From Podocnemis expansa (taxonomy: Eukaryota; Chordata; Testudines; Podocnemididae), in the NCBI GenBank assembly GCA_007922195.1, contig ML682118.1:654364-718363 (forward strand): a stretch of DNA of 64,000 nucleotides, in the 5' to 3' direction. Position numbers and translations under genes: made by a program. The notes beneath the pieces were generated by a model, which was not told the DNA's origin, made no database searches, and saw only the letters and a list, made by a program, of their open reading frames with translations. Shown here piece after piece: positions 1-12,292 of the stretch. The stretch's first letter is position 1. Each line of letters starts with the position of its first letter.

Positions 1-1257
1 ACACTCTTGCTGCATTTTAATAAATATTGGAGATTTTTTAATGCAATTTGTTTTATAGTAATGTTTTCTTATGATAGATGCATCCATTTATATTATTACC
101 TGTGTATTACAAGTTTCAAGTAGGCACCTGCATCTCCACTATGAAATGAACTATACTCCTGTGGTTCTCATTTGCACTTGCTAAGTCACAGAGGGGGAGT
201 CAAGCCACATTCAGAATCTGTTATTCCAGGGTTAGGTATGTGGATGTCCCTCCCATGAAATGTGAGACCTGCCTGGTCTCTTGTGACACAGTTTCTATAC
301 TGTGTGTATTTGTAACAAACAGTTTGGATTTAGAGAAGGTCCATTCCAGTTCTGTCTTCTATAGCACTCTTACATATGCAAGAGTATAACAGAATGACAG
401 CCTTTGTCTTTTCCATTTGTATTAAACCAATGAAAGCCATGCCTCCTCCCCCCCCCCCCAGGACAGTGTTTTTGTCAGACTTGCAAATTCATGCCTGTGT
501 TTGTTTTGTAAATCAAACCAAGCTTGTAGTCTTATGGCATTTAAACACCAATAGACTGATTCTTGCCTGAACTTTTATGCAAGACAATCCCACTTGGTGA
601 GATGCTTTGAAGAGAGGTAATTTTCAGAATGGGATGAAAAGTACAGCCATTTCAGTTCATCCCATTCGGTGAAGACTTATAATTCTTTTTCTTGATGAGA
701 CCTGATGGCCAAACCATGTTTAAGCTGTGACTTCACAAGTGACCTGAATAAATTTTCTGGCAAACTGTTGCTTTTCTACCATCAAAGCTTTTATCTTAAC
801 TGACTTTGTAAGACCAGTGGCCTTTGTGTGTAGATGGATCACAGTCATGGCAACAAAGCAGTGCACATCATGCATTTTTCTGCTTCCTACATGTGCTGCT
901 GAGTACTCAAGGCATGTTTTAGATAAAATATAAGCTGTCATGTACACCAAGCCTTATCAAACTTGCCTTCATGATTTTCAGAGAACTGAACCGAACCAAG
1001 CTATATATTATTTCTTCTTTAGACTCTTTTCTGAAGGTGACGAAAATGATTAGAAATCAAGACCTTCAATAATTTTTAGGTTGTCTGTGTTGGAGAAATA
1101 TTAAAAATACATCAGTTTCCTTTGATGTTTTTCATACTACTTATCATGCAGTATAGGTTAAAAAAAAAGATGAAATGGGTTTTTGTATATAAATGAGTGT
1201 TTTGTTCCTCACAGGTTATAGTAACTCTGCTAATGAGGATATTGGGGGGGGGGTGGC
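1..1257. other. Intergenic, nothing recognised
   Basis: AT-rich non-coding DNA with short homopolymers (a C-run near 447-459, a G-run near 1246). The open frames here are short and have no family resemblance. I see no gene. Confidence 0.6.
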
Positions 1258-1720
1258 GGCTCGTCCTTTCCAATTTTATCTCTGCAGTCCCTAGAAATAT
1301 CTTTATATGCCTCCTTGGTCATCTGACCAAGCTTCCACTTCCTGTAAGCTTCCTTTTTATGCTTAAGCTCACAGCAGAGTTCTCTGCTAAGCAATTCTGG
1401 CTGCCTCACATGTTTATTCTTTCTCCCAATTGTAATGGCAACTTCATGTGCCCTTAGCAGGGTTTATTTAAAATATAACCAACTTTCTTGGACTCCGTTC
1501 CCCCTTAAGATTAGCTTACCAAGGGATCCTGCACATCAGTTCCCCAAGGGACCCAACATCTGCTTTTGTGAAGTCCAGGGTTTTTGTTTTGCTTCTTTCC
1601 TTCCTTCCATTAATCAACATCCTGAACTCAACCATGTCATGGTCACTACTGCGTAGCTTGCCATTTAGCTCTAAGTCCCTGATCAATTCCTCCCTGTTTG
1701 TGATCAGAATCATTTGTTCA
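1258..1720 (-). mobile_element. CR1 LINE fragment, C-terminal endonuclease region
   Basis: On the minus strand, 1516-1713 encodes a typical CR1 stretch: the LITNREEL motif, then SSDHDMVEF, which contains the SDH motif ending APE-type endonuclease domains, then TLDFTKAD. The rest, down to about 1258, matches the linker that follows the endonuclease in CR1 ORF2. The fragment lacks both ends of the element and is interrupted by stops, so it is dead. The family call rests on remembered CR1 features. Confidence 0.75.
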
Positions 1721-2327
1721 TCTTTGCATTCCTGTCATAATTCCATAAACAGAAGTCACTATTTTACTATATCTATTCATGGCACAACAGGCATAAATTT
1801 GGGAATAAGGACAATGTGACCGAGCTTCTAAAAATGTCTGTATGTAACTTATGTCAGTAAAATGGGCACTATAACAGTAATAACTGTACAACATGAGTCA
1901 CTTTCCACAAGAAAAAATCTGTCTGTACTTCAAGATATATGGTGTCACATGTAGACTATCATCAAAATGGTGATTACTGGGGATAGAATACTATAAACTG
2001 GAAGCCACTACAGGAGCTCATCAGGGCCATTCATCTTAATTCATGGCTGGTCAATGCACATTCTTCATATACCCCTGACGTCCTTGTGTGACATCATCTA
2101 TAAACATTACAATGTGCAGGTTTTCGATCACAGGCTGGGAAAAGTTTGATCAATGTGTATTCAAGAAATGCATAATTTTGGGGGAATAAGGCTTTACACA
2201 GTAATTGGTTTTTATAGAAGTGTATAATTGTATTTTTTATCTAATTAATTTTTACTCACAAAGCTTTATGTAATACTATGCTTTGCTTTGTTACCTAGAG
2301 GATTCTATTCCCACTCCTCTATAGTAA
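1721..2327. other. Intergenic, nothing recognised
   Basis: Non-coding, AT-rich, no repeat or gene recognised. Confidence 0.5.
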
Positions 2328-2955
2328 CTCTTTCCCAAAAGTTGGATTCCTTGGCACACTCCCTAGGCTGTCTGTCACAGAAGGCACAGCTTGGTTAGAC
2401 AGAGAACAGAGCATTTGTGCAGGTGATAGAGAAGGTCACACTTTCGGATGCTAGCACCTTAGATGTCAAAAACAATGGCAGCTAACTTTTCAGTGGCTTG
2501 CTTAGAAAGCTTGGTCTGATTCTGTAGTGTGCTTGGTTTTCTGGAGGGGTCTATCTTAGTATTTAAATGTTCCCATGCCTGTATGGAAACTCTTTCCCAA
2601 AAGCTGGATTGCTTGGCACGCTCCCTAGGCTGTCTGTCTCAGAAGGCACAGCTTGATTAGACACAGAACAGAGCATTTGTGCAGGTGAGACAGAGAAGGT
2701 CACACTTTTGGATGCTAGCAATGTGGATGTCCACTCCCTAGGCTGTCTGTCACAGAAGGCACAGCTTGGTTAGACACAGAAACGGGTAACAAAACTTGCC
2801 GCACTTACTGCATTGTGCATCATAGATGTCAAAAACAGAACCGGGGAACAAAACTTGGTGGAAGACTGTTTTTAGCACTACCATGCGGCAGTTACTGGTT
2901 TTTGCATGTTAGATGTCAAAAACAAAACCGGGTAACAAAATGTGGTGGATACTCT
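2328..2955. repeat. Degenerate local tandem duplication
   Basis: A block at 2328-2466 (core TCCCTAGGCTGTCTGTCAC, then AGAAGGCACAGCTT) recurs at 2586-2725 and in part at 2733-2785, a spacing of about 258 bp then shorter. A second motif, AGATGTCAAAAACA followed by ACCGGG and later TTTTTAGCACTAC, occurs at about 2825 and 2909. Copies differ by substitutions and small indels. No coding capacity is seen. Confidence 0.75.
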
Positions 2956-3180
2956 TTTTAGCACTACACCGGCAGCAGAGGAGCAGCATTGTGAGAACTG
3001 CAGGAAAAAACAGTGTGGTCAGAGCAGGGGTGAGAGCAGGCAGGGAAAAAGCACACTGGTAAGAGCAGGGAAAAGCAGGGATGGGCCTCATTGAGAGAGC
3101 CTCACCCGCAGGAAAAAGCAGAATGGTGAGAGCCAGGAGGGGAAGGGCAGCATTGAGAGAGCCAGCAGGGAAAGCCAACC
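2956..3180. repeat. Purine-rich degenerate minisatellite
   Basis: Irregular repeats of a GCAGGAAAAAGCA-type word alternating with GGTGAGAGC-type words. The minus-strand open frame across it (2909-3178) is leucine/alanine-rich low complexity and is not believed to be a gene. Confidence 0.5.
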
Positions 3181-3700
3181 TTCTCAGTTAGGTGTAAAGA
3201 CATGCACTTAGAGCAAATAACTGCCAGATTCTACATTTTACCCACACAATATTAATTTCTACCCTCCTTGTCTGTGTGCATAATGATACACTTTTTAATT
3301 ACATCGGTGCATGATTTTTTAAATACTTTTCTTTTTTGATATTGTTTTCTGGGTAAATATTTTTAAAACTAGCAACATAAATTGATCAAGAACAAGTCTG
3401 CAATGAACTACAGATAAGTGATGATAATTAACAATTTAAACCTGAAAAGCAATTGTATTTTTTTTTTTAAATCACCTGGCATTTCCAGATATTGTAATAT
3501 AATGCAAAATTATTTCTCTTGTATTTCTACTTTGAGAATTAAATAAGAATCATCAGAAATGCCTGAAAATTGACAGAAGTGTTAACATCCAAAACCACTG
3601 ACTACTGTCAAAAGGTTATAAAAAAAAATAACAAACCTCTGTTTAAAGAATGTTACAAGTACTTATTATGGATCATGGTTCATTTGCAGTATGCAAAATA
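3181..3700. other. Intergenic, nothing recognised
   Basis: Strongly AT-rich non-coding DNA between the minisatellite and the GC-rich block; nothing recognised. Confidence 0.5.
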
Positions 3701-4240
3701 ATTTAGAATTATGTGGCAAGGTCACCCACCCTTCTGGAGGGAAGGGGTGTGTGAGGCCTGGCCCAACAGTTCAGATCTTCTCTCCAAGGGGTATTGGTCA
3801 CAGTTCAGTCAGCCCCCCATCCAGGAAGATCCCTGGCTTTTGGCAGTCTATCAGGTACCCTCTTCCTTCCCTAGTCCTGGGTCCCAGCTGAAGAACCTTC
3901 AGAGCAATGGAAGGGCCAGCTCTCTGTCTCTGTCTCTGTCTCTGTCTCTGGTTAAGGCAGGGGAGAAACTGTCTCCTCCTCTGCCTGAGGCGCTTCCAAA
4001 CTGAAACAACAGCCTCAGCTCCCACTTCCACTTCTCCTAGTGGAAGCAGCCTTTATAGGCCTGGGGTAGCCCTTGATTGGTTGCAGCTGTTTGTAATTGG
4101 CCTGCAGAGGCCTTTTATTTGCAGCCAGGAAAAATGGCCTTCACCAGTCTATGGATCACATAGCTGTCTTGGTGTACCCTACTGCAGGCCTGCTCCCTTG
4201 AAGGTCTTTTCCCTGTACACACACCCCTAGCACTCCTTTA
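3700..4240. other. GC-rich unclassified stretch before the LINE
   Basis: Abrupt rise in GC at about 3710. It holds a short (TCTCTG)5 microsatellite at 3921-3950. It could be the extreme 5' end of the Tx1-like LINE or a separate repeat; the sequence alone does not settle this. Confidence 0.35.
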
Positions 4241-4391
4241 CTCTCTAAAGAAGAAGAGAAGAGGACCTCTTCCTGCCTCCCTACTCCTGGACCTGCTTCT
4301 TCTGGTATTCCTGTTCCTGCTCCACCTCCACTTCAACCTGCCTCTGCTGTTCCTGCCACCACCTTGCTGTTGTTTTTTTGTTGCCTCCTCC

Positions 4392-4429
<38 letters not shown>

Positions 4430-5590
4430 CTGGTCTCCCTCCCCTCCCACTCCCCTGCCCTGTGGGGAGTGGGGGGAGGTAGAGAAGGAAGAGTACCATC
4501 ACAGTCAACACAGGGAGAAGACCACCTCTCCAGCCAGCCAGCCAGTCCCTGCTGCCAGTTGGAGCCTGCTGCCCTCCAAGGAGTTACCACCACCATCATC
4601 ACCACTGAGGGGAGGCCTCCAAAGAACTGAGACACTGTTGGTTGCAGCTGGGGGTAAGCTCCAAGAGACTGAGAACTGCATATCACCATCACTTCCCCCA
4701 GCTGCTGCTTTCTGGCCTCCCCTCCCTCGAGAAGGCAGCAGGTTCCCAAACCTGTGGAACATTCTTGCATTGTTTGAGCAGCAGGGACCACAGAGCCTGC
4801 CCCAGCAGCAGCTCCCCTGCCCCATAGCACTGCCCCCCCTTTTTCCCCAGCCCCCAGTGGCTGGAGCCCCCCCCACTTGCCTTGCCCTCCAGCTGGTTCA
4901 GTGCCCCTATCCCCCACAGCCCCCACCCTCCCCAGTCCTTTGGTTCATTGTGCTCCCCTGCCCTTCCCTAGCCCAACAGCCTGTTTGTTTGCCCTACCCC
5001 TCCCTGGCCTCTCCCTGCAGCCCTCACTGCCTCCCTGCCCCACCCGTGGTTCCCCTGACCCCACGCCCAACTAGGAGAAGCTAGCCCTCGCGACCCCTAC
5101 TCACTTGTTTATTTTTTCCCCTAGTTCACTATACCCCCTGACGCCCCTCTAACCAGTCTCCCCAAGTGCAGCTGGAGGAGCTGGCCCCCATTCTGCCCCA
5201 CACAGGCCCCATCCCTCTCCCAAGCGCCCTCCTCCCCAGCCCAAAGGTCAGTGGGGAGGAGTGGTCTGCCAGCCTTCCCCCAACACCTGCCATTGCCTCC
5301 CACCCTCCCATTGCTTGTCCCCCCCCTGCATCCTTGCCCCAGCCGGTGCCCTCCTCCCTGACCCACAGCTCAGGGGGGAGGAGGGGATTTTCCCTAGCCC
5401 TCCCCCTTACCCATTATCCTTCACCTAGCCCCAGCCTCTGCCCTCCTCCATGGCCCACAGCTCAGTGGGGAGGAGAGAATTTTGCTAGCCCCCCCCATAC
5501 TCCCGGCCCCTGCCCACCCATCCAGTCTCTGCCACTCCACTCCCCTCCCACAACCCAGTCTCCTCTCCTGTCTCTCTCTTACCCGGGGAC
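4240..5590 (+). promoter_or_regulatory. Putative 5'UTR/promoter region of the Tx1-like LINE
   Basis: C/T-rich low-complexity DNA before ORF1. It contains (CTG)12 at 4393-4428 and three related blocks (about 5228, 5349 and 5441), each a CCCTCCTCC start followed by a CAG(T/G)GGGGAGGAG core. Internal promoters in LINE 5'UTRs are known, and tandem promoter monomers exist in some L1s; a promoter role here is inferred. The long open frames on both strands are composition artefacts. Confidence 0.4.
4393..4428. repeat. (CTG)12 microsatellite
   Basis: Twelve uninterrupted CTG triplets. On the minus strand it would read as polyglutamine or polyserine in spurious frames; no real gene surrounds it. Confidence 0.95.
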
Positions 5591-8397
5591 ATGGAGACTT
5601 CCCCAGCCCCCTCGGCTCCTCTTCCCCAGCCTGCTCCCCCATCCTGCCCTGCGCCTACCCCCTCGACCACTGCCGCTGGTCTTGCCACCACTAACGCCCC
5701 CAGCAATGGGGTGCCAGCAGCAGCCGGCACGGGAGGCGCCTCCACCCCTGCTCCTGCTGCCACCACCTCGGCCGGTCGAAAACACAGGCAGAAGGTGAGA
5801 AAGGGCCCTGCCATCACCTTGGCCACGGCATTGGCTGTGGCTCCCTTGTCCCCAGTCCTTCCCTCCACCAGCTCTGGGGGTATCCCTGCCCCCAGGGCGT
5901 ACGCCCAGGTGGCTGCCACCCCTCCACCCACTGCCACACCATCAGCCCGCGCCGCCTCCTTGCCTTCCACTTCAGGTGGCCGGGGCCCCTTCTCCAACTT
6001 GACCAGGAGGCACAGGGTCCGCTGACTCCTGGCGGCCGCCTCCCCGCACGTGGAGACCTACGTGCGGGCGATGGCGAGGGTGGTGGGGCCCTCGGCCATT
6101 GTGGCGGCCTCCAAGATGTACGGGAAGATCGTGTTCTTCCTGGCATTGGAGGCCGCCGCGCAGGAGGTGGTGGTGAAGGGCTTGGCAGTGGGGGGCGTCT
6201 ACGTCCCCATGGAGCCCCTGGAGGACCTGGGCATATGGGTGGTCCTCACCTCCGTCCCACCCTTCCTCCCCAATTCCACCTTGCTTCCCCCCTTCTCCAC
6301 CCTGGGGAAGCTGCTTTCCACCATCAGCCCTCTCCCGCTGGGCTGCAAGGACCCCGCCCTCCATCACGTCCTGTCCTTCCGCCGGCAGGTGCAGATTCAA
6401 CTGCTGCCAGCGGGGGCTCATGATGGAGTGGCTCTAGAGGGGTCCTTCTTAGTGCCCCATCAAGTGGCACTATATCGGATTCATTACCCCTCGAGGGGGA
6501 AGCTCGGTGCTTCCTCTGTAGGGCCACGGGGCATGTCCGGACGGACTGCCCCCTGGCCCACCATGGAGAGGAGGCAACCGAGCCCCCCAAGGCCGTGGTG
6601 GGCACCAGCCGCACCAGCGCTGGCAGCCTTCCCCAACCAGCCACCAGTGCCATCCCCCTTCCTCCTCCTCCTCCTCCTCCTCCTCCTCCCAGCCCAAAAC
6701 CATCAGGGCCCTCAGAGGAGGGGGGTGGGAGGTGGCTGGCCCCAGTCAGGGAGAGGGCTTACCCCAGGGGGAGGGTTCCCATCCCTCTGATGTTCCGCCC
6801 TCGGTCCCTTGCCCCCCCCAGCACCATTGCCCTTGCTTCCTGACTCTGCCCCCACTGGCCAGCCCTCCACTGCCACCTCGGAGGGCTGGGTACTCATCAA
6901 GGAATGCGGCAAGCGGAGGAAGGTCCGTCCCCTCCCCTCCACGTCGGATGGGGAGGAGGCCCCCCGGAAGTCACTGCGGGGGGCTAACCGTCTGGCTCCT
7001 GATGCCGATGGGCCTTCTGCCATGCCCCCTGACGGGAACCAGCAGGAGGGCCAGGCCGAGGAGATGGAGGCAGCAACAGAGGGGGGCAGCGCTGCCCCCC
7101 TTTCGGAGGCCCTTTCAGATTCCCTCCCCAAGGAGGCTGCGGATGGAGCCGCCCCCTCTGTCCCCATGCTGACCGTAACCTCTGTACCTGCCACTGACGC
7201 CGAGGCAATTCAGACCCCGGCGTCTGGAGCGGCAGTGCCCACAGCAGCAGGGAGCGCATTAGGCTCCATCTTTGCGGAGCTCAAGGCCCTGGATCTAACC
7301 CCGATCACTGCAGGGGAGGATGATCCCCTCCCAGTGGGCCTGGCCTCGAGCTGGGCGGCAAGTTGCTGTTGCCGCCCCCTCCTTGCCCACAGTCTCCTTC
7401 CCTCCCCACTGTCCCCGACCCCACCCCAGGGACGCCCCTGGACCGCTCCACCTGCCCGGCAGTGCTCAGTGTCCCACAGGCAGGTGCCAGCTCCGTGTGG
7501 GCGGCACCTGGGACCAAGCAGCCAGGCCCGGGGGGGACTGGACCCAGTAGACCGGCCACCACCTCCCTCGATGATCCTGCCCAGCTCCCCCCCCGGTCCG
7601 ACACTGAGGCCACGACTGCTGCTCTGCACTTGACACCTGGGCCCAGCGTCGGCAGGGATCCCTCCCTTGGTTTACCCACCACGACCCCCGTGCCCGGTCG
7701 AGGGGAGCTGCACCCCGGCGGTCTGACCGCTGGGGGTCCCGCCCTTATCCCTGCCCCCGTTCCCAACCCAGCCCCTGCCCCACCCACTACCCCGCCTGCT
7801 GTCACCCCGCCCCCTGTCCCGGACCCCTCCCCTGCCACTAACCCCTCCACCAGGATCATGACCTTCCCCTTCCCTGCCACCACCTCCCCGGGTATGGTAT
7901 TTGTGTGCCCTACCTTGCCCGGGGCTGCAGTTCTCCCTCCGCTGCCTTTCCCCCTCGTGCCGGGGGCCGGGCTGGACAACGTGGCTCCTCCACTGTTGGC
8001 GCCATGAAGGGGGTCCCTGCCCTGCCTGCCCATCCCGGCGGGCAGGGGGGCTGACATGCGGACCCACCTGGAGGATGGCCTGGGGCCTTCTGCCCCGGAC
8101 CCTCTGGCGCTGCGCGACGAGCTCCGTGACTTCCTGGCCGACACTCGGGGGGCCAGGAATCGGGTGCGGCTCGCCTTGCAGTGCTGGGGAAGCTTCTACC
8201 TCGTCCTCCAGACCGTGAGGGCTATTCTGAAGGAGGGGAAGGGGACCGGGAGGCAGGATGCTGCGGCCTATCAGAGGGCCCGCGTCTTCCTTGACTCCCT
8301 CATGGCCTTTGGGGTGGGTCACGGATTGCCCCGCCGCCCGATGGAAGCCCAAGGCATTCCTGCTGCTCCTGTGGATCCCCCCCAGCCCTCCTCATGA
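5591..8397 (+). pseudogene. Tx1-like LINE ORF1 (gag-like, CCHC zinc knuckle), broken
   Basis: ORF1 of such elements encodes an RNA-binding nucleocapsid-like protein that coats the LINE RNA. It opens at 5591 with a Pro/Ala/Thr/Ser-rich segment, meets a stop at 6023-6025, and resumes in the same frame with a folded region (about 6050-6480; VETYVRAMARVVG near its start). The frame then shifts to give a C-X2-C-X4-H-X4-C knuckle (CFLCRATGHVRTDC, 6508-6549). A second shift leads to an acidic/Pro-rich stretch (6809-7320), and a third to a Pro-rich stretch ending at a stop near 8007. The last part (8056-8397, same frame) is a helical region ending exactly at the ORF2 start. At least one stop besides 8007 and three frameshifts make it a pseudogene. 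Product identity rests on the knuckle and position. Confidence 0.65.
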
Positions 8398-11300
8398 CCC
8401 CTACCACCTTCGCTACCTTGAACACCAGGGGCTGTAGGGTGGGTCTCCGCAGGACCCAGGTGCTTTCCTTCCTTCAGGAGGGGAGCTACTCTGTGGTGTT
8501 GCTGCAGGAGACCCACACAGATCCAGCCGCCAAGGCCAGCTGGCAGCTGGAATGGGGGAGCAGGGTTTTCATGAGCTATATGTCTGCCCACTCCAGTGGC
8601 AGGGCTACCCTGCTCTCCCCTGACCTATAGCCCGAGGTGCTGGGGGTGGTCGAGGTCGTGCCAGGCCGCCTGCTGCACCTCTGGGTCCATATGGAGGGGC
8701 TGGCGTTGAACCTTGTCAACGTCTATGCCCCGACATCGGGCCCAGAGCGGATGCCCTTTTTCCGACAGGTGGCCGCCTTCCTCGACACCCTAGATCCACA
8801 GGAGTGCCTGGTCCTGGGCGGGGGGATTTTAACATCACCTTCACGGAGCGGGACCGCTCCGGGACCGAGCACTACCAGGCCGCTGCTGCCGTCCTCCGGG
8901 AGTTGATGGACCGTCGCTCCCTGGTGGACGTCTGGCGTGACCACCACCCAGACAACGAGGTCGCCTTCACCTTTGTCCGGGTGGGGGCAGACTGGTCGCA
9001 GCACTCCCGGTTGGACCGCATCTACGTGTCCCGTCGCCATCTAGCACGAGCCCATTCCTCCAGCATTAGGCCGGCCCGTTTCTCGGATCACCACCTGGTG
9101 ACCGTGACGGCCTCTCTCTTGGTGGAGAGGCCGGGGCTGGCCTACTGACACTTCAACAACAGCGTGCTGGAGGACGTGGGCTTTGTGGCGGCCTTCCAGG
9201 AGTTCTGGCTGGCCGGGCGGGAGCAGAGGCCCGCCTTTCCCTCGGCGCAGTGCGGGTGGGACACTGGGAAGGTGAGCGCCCGGCTCTTCTGCCGCGACTA
9301 CGCTCGGGGGGGCCAGCCGGTGGAGGGTTGCGGTGATAGAGCAGCTGGAGTGGGAGGTCTTGGAGCTGGAGAGGCGTCTGGCCGCCAGCCCTGAGGACCC
9401 GTCCCTCTGCAGAGCGTGCCGGGAGAAGCAGGAGGTGCTCCGGGCCCTCAAGGACCTTCGGCCCCGGGGGGCCTTCGTTTGATTCCGCATCCACCTCCTT
9501 CGGGAGATGGATCGCGGCTCCCGCTTCTTCTATGCCCTGGAGAAATGGAGGGGGGCTCGGAAGCATGTCACCTGCCTCTTCGCTGAGGATGGCACCCCCC
9601 CACGGATCCGGAGGAGATGCGTGGAAGGGCCAGGGCCTTCTACGCCAGCCTCTTCTCTCCAGACCCGACGGAAGCTGACGCCTGCAGGGTGCTCTGGAAC
9701 GAACTCCCCGCGCTCAGCATGGGTGCCCGGGACCGGCTGGAGCTTCCTCTCACTCTGGCCGAGTTCACGGAAGCCCTCCGTCGCATGCCCAATAACAAAT
9801 CCCCAGGCATGGACGGGCTGGCCGTGGAGTTCTACCGCGCATTCTGGGACGTCCTCAGCCTGGACCTGGCCGTCATCTGGGCCGAATCCGAGGGAAGCGG
9901 GGAGCTGCCCCCCTGTTTGCTGGTGGGCCGTGCTGGCCCTGCTTCCCAAGAAGGGGGACCTCCATGACCTTTGGAACTGGCATCCCATCTCGCTCCTCTG
10001 CACGGACTTCAAGGCCATCTTGCGGCTTGCGTCCGTGTTGCAGGACGTGGTCCTCCCCGACCAGACCTACACCGTCCCCGGCCTGTCCATCTTTAGCAAC
10101 CTGTACTTGGTCCGGGATCTCCTGGAGCTCAGGTGTAGGAATGGTCTGTCGTTTGCCCTCCTGGCCCTGGACCAGGAGAAAGCGTTTGACAGGGTGGACC
10201 ACGGGTACCTCCTGGGCACCCTGCAGGCCTTCGGCTTCAGGCCATGCTTTGTGGGTTTTCTCCATGTGCTGTATGCCTCCGCAGAGTGCCTGGTCAAGCC
10301 CAACTGGACCCTGACCAAGCTGGTCACCTTCGGGCGAGGAGTGCGTCAAGGCTGTCCGCTGTAGGGCCAGCTGTACGCTCTGGCCATCAAGCCCTTCCTC
10401 TGTCTCCTCAGTCAGAGGTTGACGGGGTTGGTGCTCCGTGAGCCGGAGCTGCGGCTGGTCCTATCAGCATACGCCGACGACATGCTTCTCCTGGTCCAGG
10501 ACCCAGGTGATCTGAGGCAGCTGGAGGCTTGCCAGGCCATCTACTCGGCGGCCTCCTCCGCCCGGGTCAACTGGGTCAAGAGCTCTGGCCTGACGGTAGG
10601 GGCCAGATGGTCGGCGGGCCCCCTCCCGCTTGTGCTTCAAGCCATCCTGTGGAGCACGGGTCCGCTGCCCTATCTCAGGGTTTACCTTTCTGCCGCCCAT
10701 TCCTCCCCAGATGAGAACTGGCTTGATTTTGAGAGCAGGGTCATTGAGCGGCTGCGGAGATGGACGGGACTGCTGTGGTGCCTCTCCCTTTGTGGGAGGG
10801 CACTGGTGGTCAACCACCTTGTCCTGTCCATGCTCTGGCACTGGCTCAACACCCTGGTCCCGCCCCTGAGGTTCCTGGCCCACCTCCAGAAGACAGTTCT
10901 GGAGTTCTTCTGGCCAGGACTGCACTGGGTCTCTGCAGGGATCCTAAGTCTTCCCCTGGAGGAAGGAAGGCAGGGCCCATGCTGTGTCCACAGCCAGGCC
11001 CAGGCCTTCCGCCTCCAGGCTCTGCAGAGACTCCTTTATGGTACAGGTAGTCCGGCGTGGAGCCACTTGGCGCTCACCTTCCTCCGCTGCTACCGCGGGC
11101 TCCGATACGACCGGCAGCTCTTTTATATCCAGCTGAGAGGTGGTCCGCGAGACCTCTCCGAGCTGCCGGCCTTCTACCAGGACCTCCTCCGGACCTGGAG
11201 GCTGGTTTCGGCCTCCAGGGCCCTTGTGTCCACCGAGGGGAAGGACCTCCTCGCGGAGCCCCTGCTACACAATCCCCATCTGAGTGTGAAGGTGGTGGAG

Positions 11301-12292
11301 GCCCCCTCCGTGAGGCGGAGGCTGGTCCTGGCAGGCGTCACCAGGGTCGGAGACCTCCTGGACTATGCCCGAGGGGACTGGGTGGATCCCCTAGTGCTCG
11401 CTCAGTGCATGGGGCTCTCTACCCTCTGGACCCCCCAGCGGCTACTCCAGGAGGTGAAGGCGGCCCTGTCCCCCACTGCTCAGGCTTACCTTGAGCGGGT
11501 CCTGTGAGAGGGCATCCCCCGCCCTCCTCTCAGTCCTGGCCTTCCAGAGCTTGTGGTCAGCCCTGGCCCCGCGAGCCCCCCTGGTCGCCCACACCCCACG
11601 CCCCAAGCTGGCTGCTGGAGTTGCAGCCGGTTCCCTTCCGAACTGCACCTTGCAAACACCTGCACACCCTCGTGCTCCACACTCTCCACTTCCTCGCCCT
11701 CATGTCCCGCCCCGACACCAAGTGGCGGGACCTAATCCCACCTTTGGAGGGCAAGGAACCCAGTGGGCCAGCCTCTATGCCACCTTGACCCCGCGGCCCA
11801 CCGGGGACATCAGTTGACAGCTCCTGCATGGAGCCGTGAGCACGGGCGTGTTCTTGGCGTGGTTCACCCCCACTCCAGACACCTGCCCCTTAGGCGTGCG
11901 CCAGGGTCTCCCTCTCGCCGCAAATCTTGAATGCACCAAGTTGCAGCCCCTCTTCCGGTTCCTCCAGAACCTCTTCCTGAGATTCTGGTTGCACTTCTCC
12001 CCACACACGTTCCTTTATTCACTTCCCATTCGCGGCCCCACGAAGTCGCAGGGCCTCCTCGCCGGTCTCCTCCTGCCCTATGCTAAATAGGCCATCTATA
12101 AGATCAGGGAGGGGAGGCTGGCTAAGGGAGGGGCCTGCGACTGTGGGGCCTACTTCCGGTCCCTTGTCTGTTCACGTCTCCAGGCAGAATTCCTCTGGGC
12201 GGCATCCGCTGGCTCCCTTGACATGTTCCGGGAGCAGTGAGCACTGTCCGGGGTTCTCTGCTCGGCGTCCCCCTCTGGAACCCTAGTTTTGA
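8394..12292 (+). pseudogene. Tx1-like LINE ORF2 (APE endonuclease + reverse transcriptase), broken
   Basis: ORF2 nicks the target DNA and reverse-transcribes the LINE RNA there. The ATG at 8394 overlaps the ORF1 stop as ATGA. Endonuclease motifs in order are TLNTRG, LLQETH (about 8505), GDFN (about 8825, where a frameshift falls), DRIYVS and SDHH (9083-9094). RT motifs are NNKSPGMDGL (about 9790), LALDQEKAFDRV (about 10165), GVRQGCPL (ends 10361) and catalytic YADD (10470-10481). The longest intact stretch is 10419-11507; homologous C-terminal sequence continues in shifted frames to about 12292. In-frame stops lie at 8628, 9146, about 9479, 10362 and 11505, several explicable as CGA-to-TGA or CAG-to-TAG changes. 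Frameshifts fall near 8825, 9310, 9610 and 9920. The catalytic Asp pair is preserved but the copy cannot make protein. Confidence 0.85.

Noticed and set aside
2328..2955. CRISPR-like array
   Set aside because: Repeat units are long, unequal and diverged, in an animal genome; no short identical repeats with unique spacers.
4238..5798. Long overlapping frames on both strands (up to about 210 codons) rich in Pro, Gly, Ser or poly-Gln
   Set aside because: They follow from C/T-rich low complexity and (CTG)12 in the LINE 5'UTR; no domain, and several frames are open at once.
7305..8352. Minus-strand frames of 279 and 226 codons
   Set aside because: Antisense shadows of the Pro-rich ORF1 of the LINE; Gly/Arg/Ser-rich composition without a recognisable fold.
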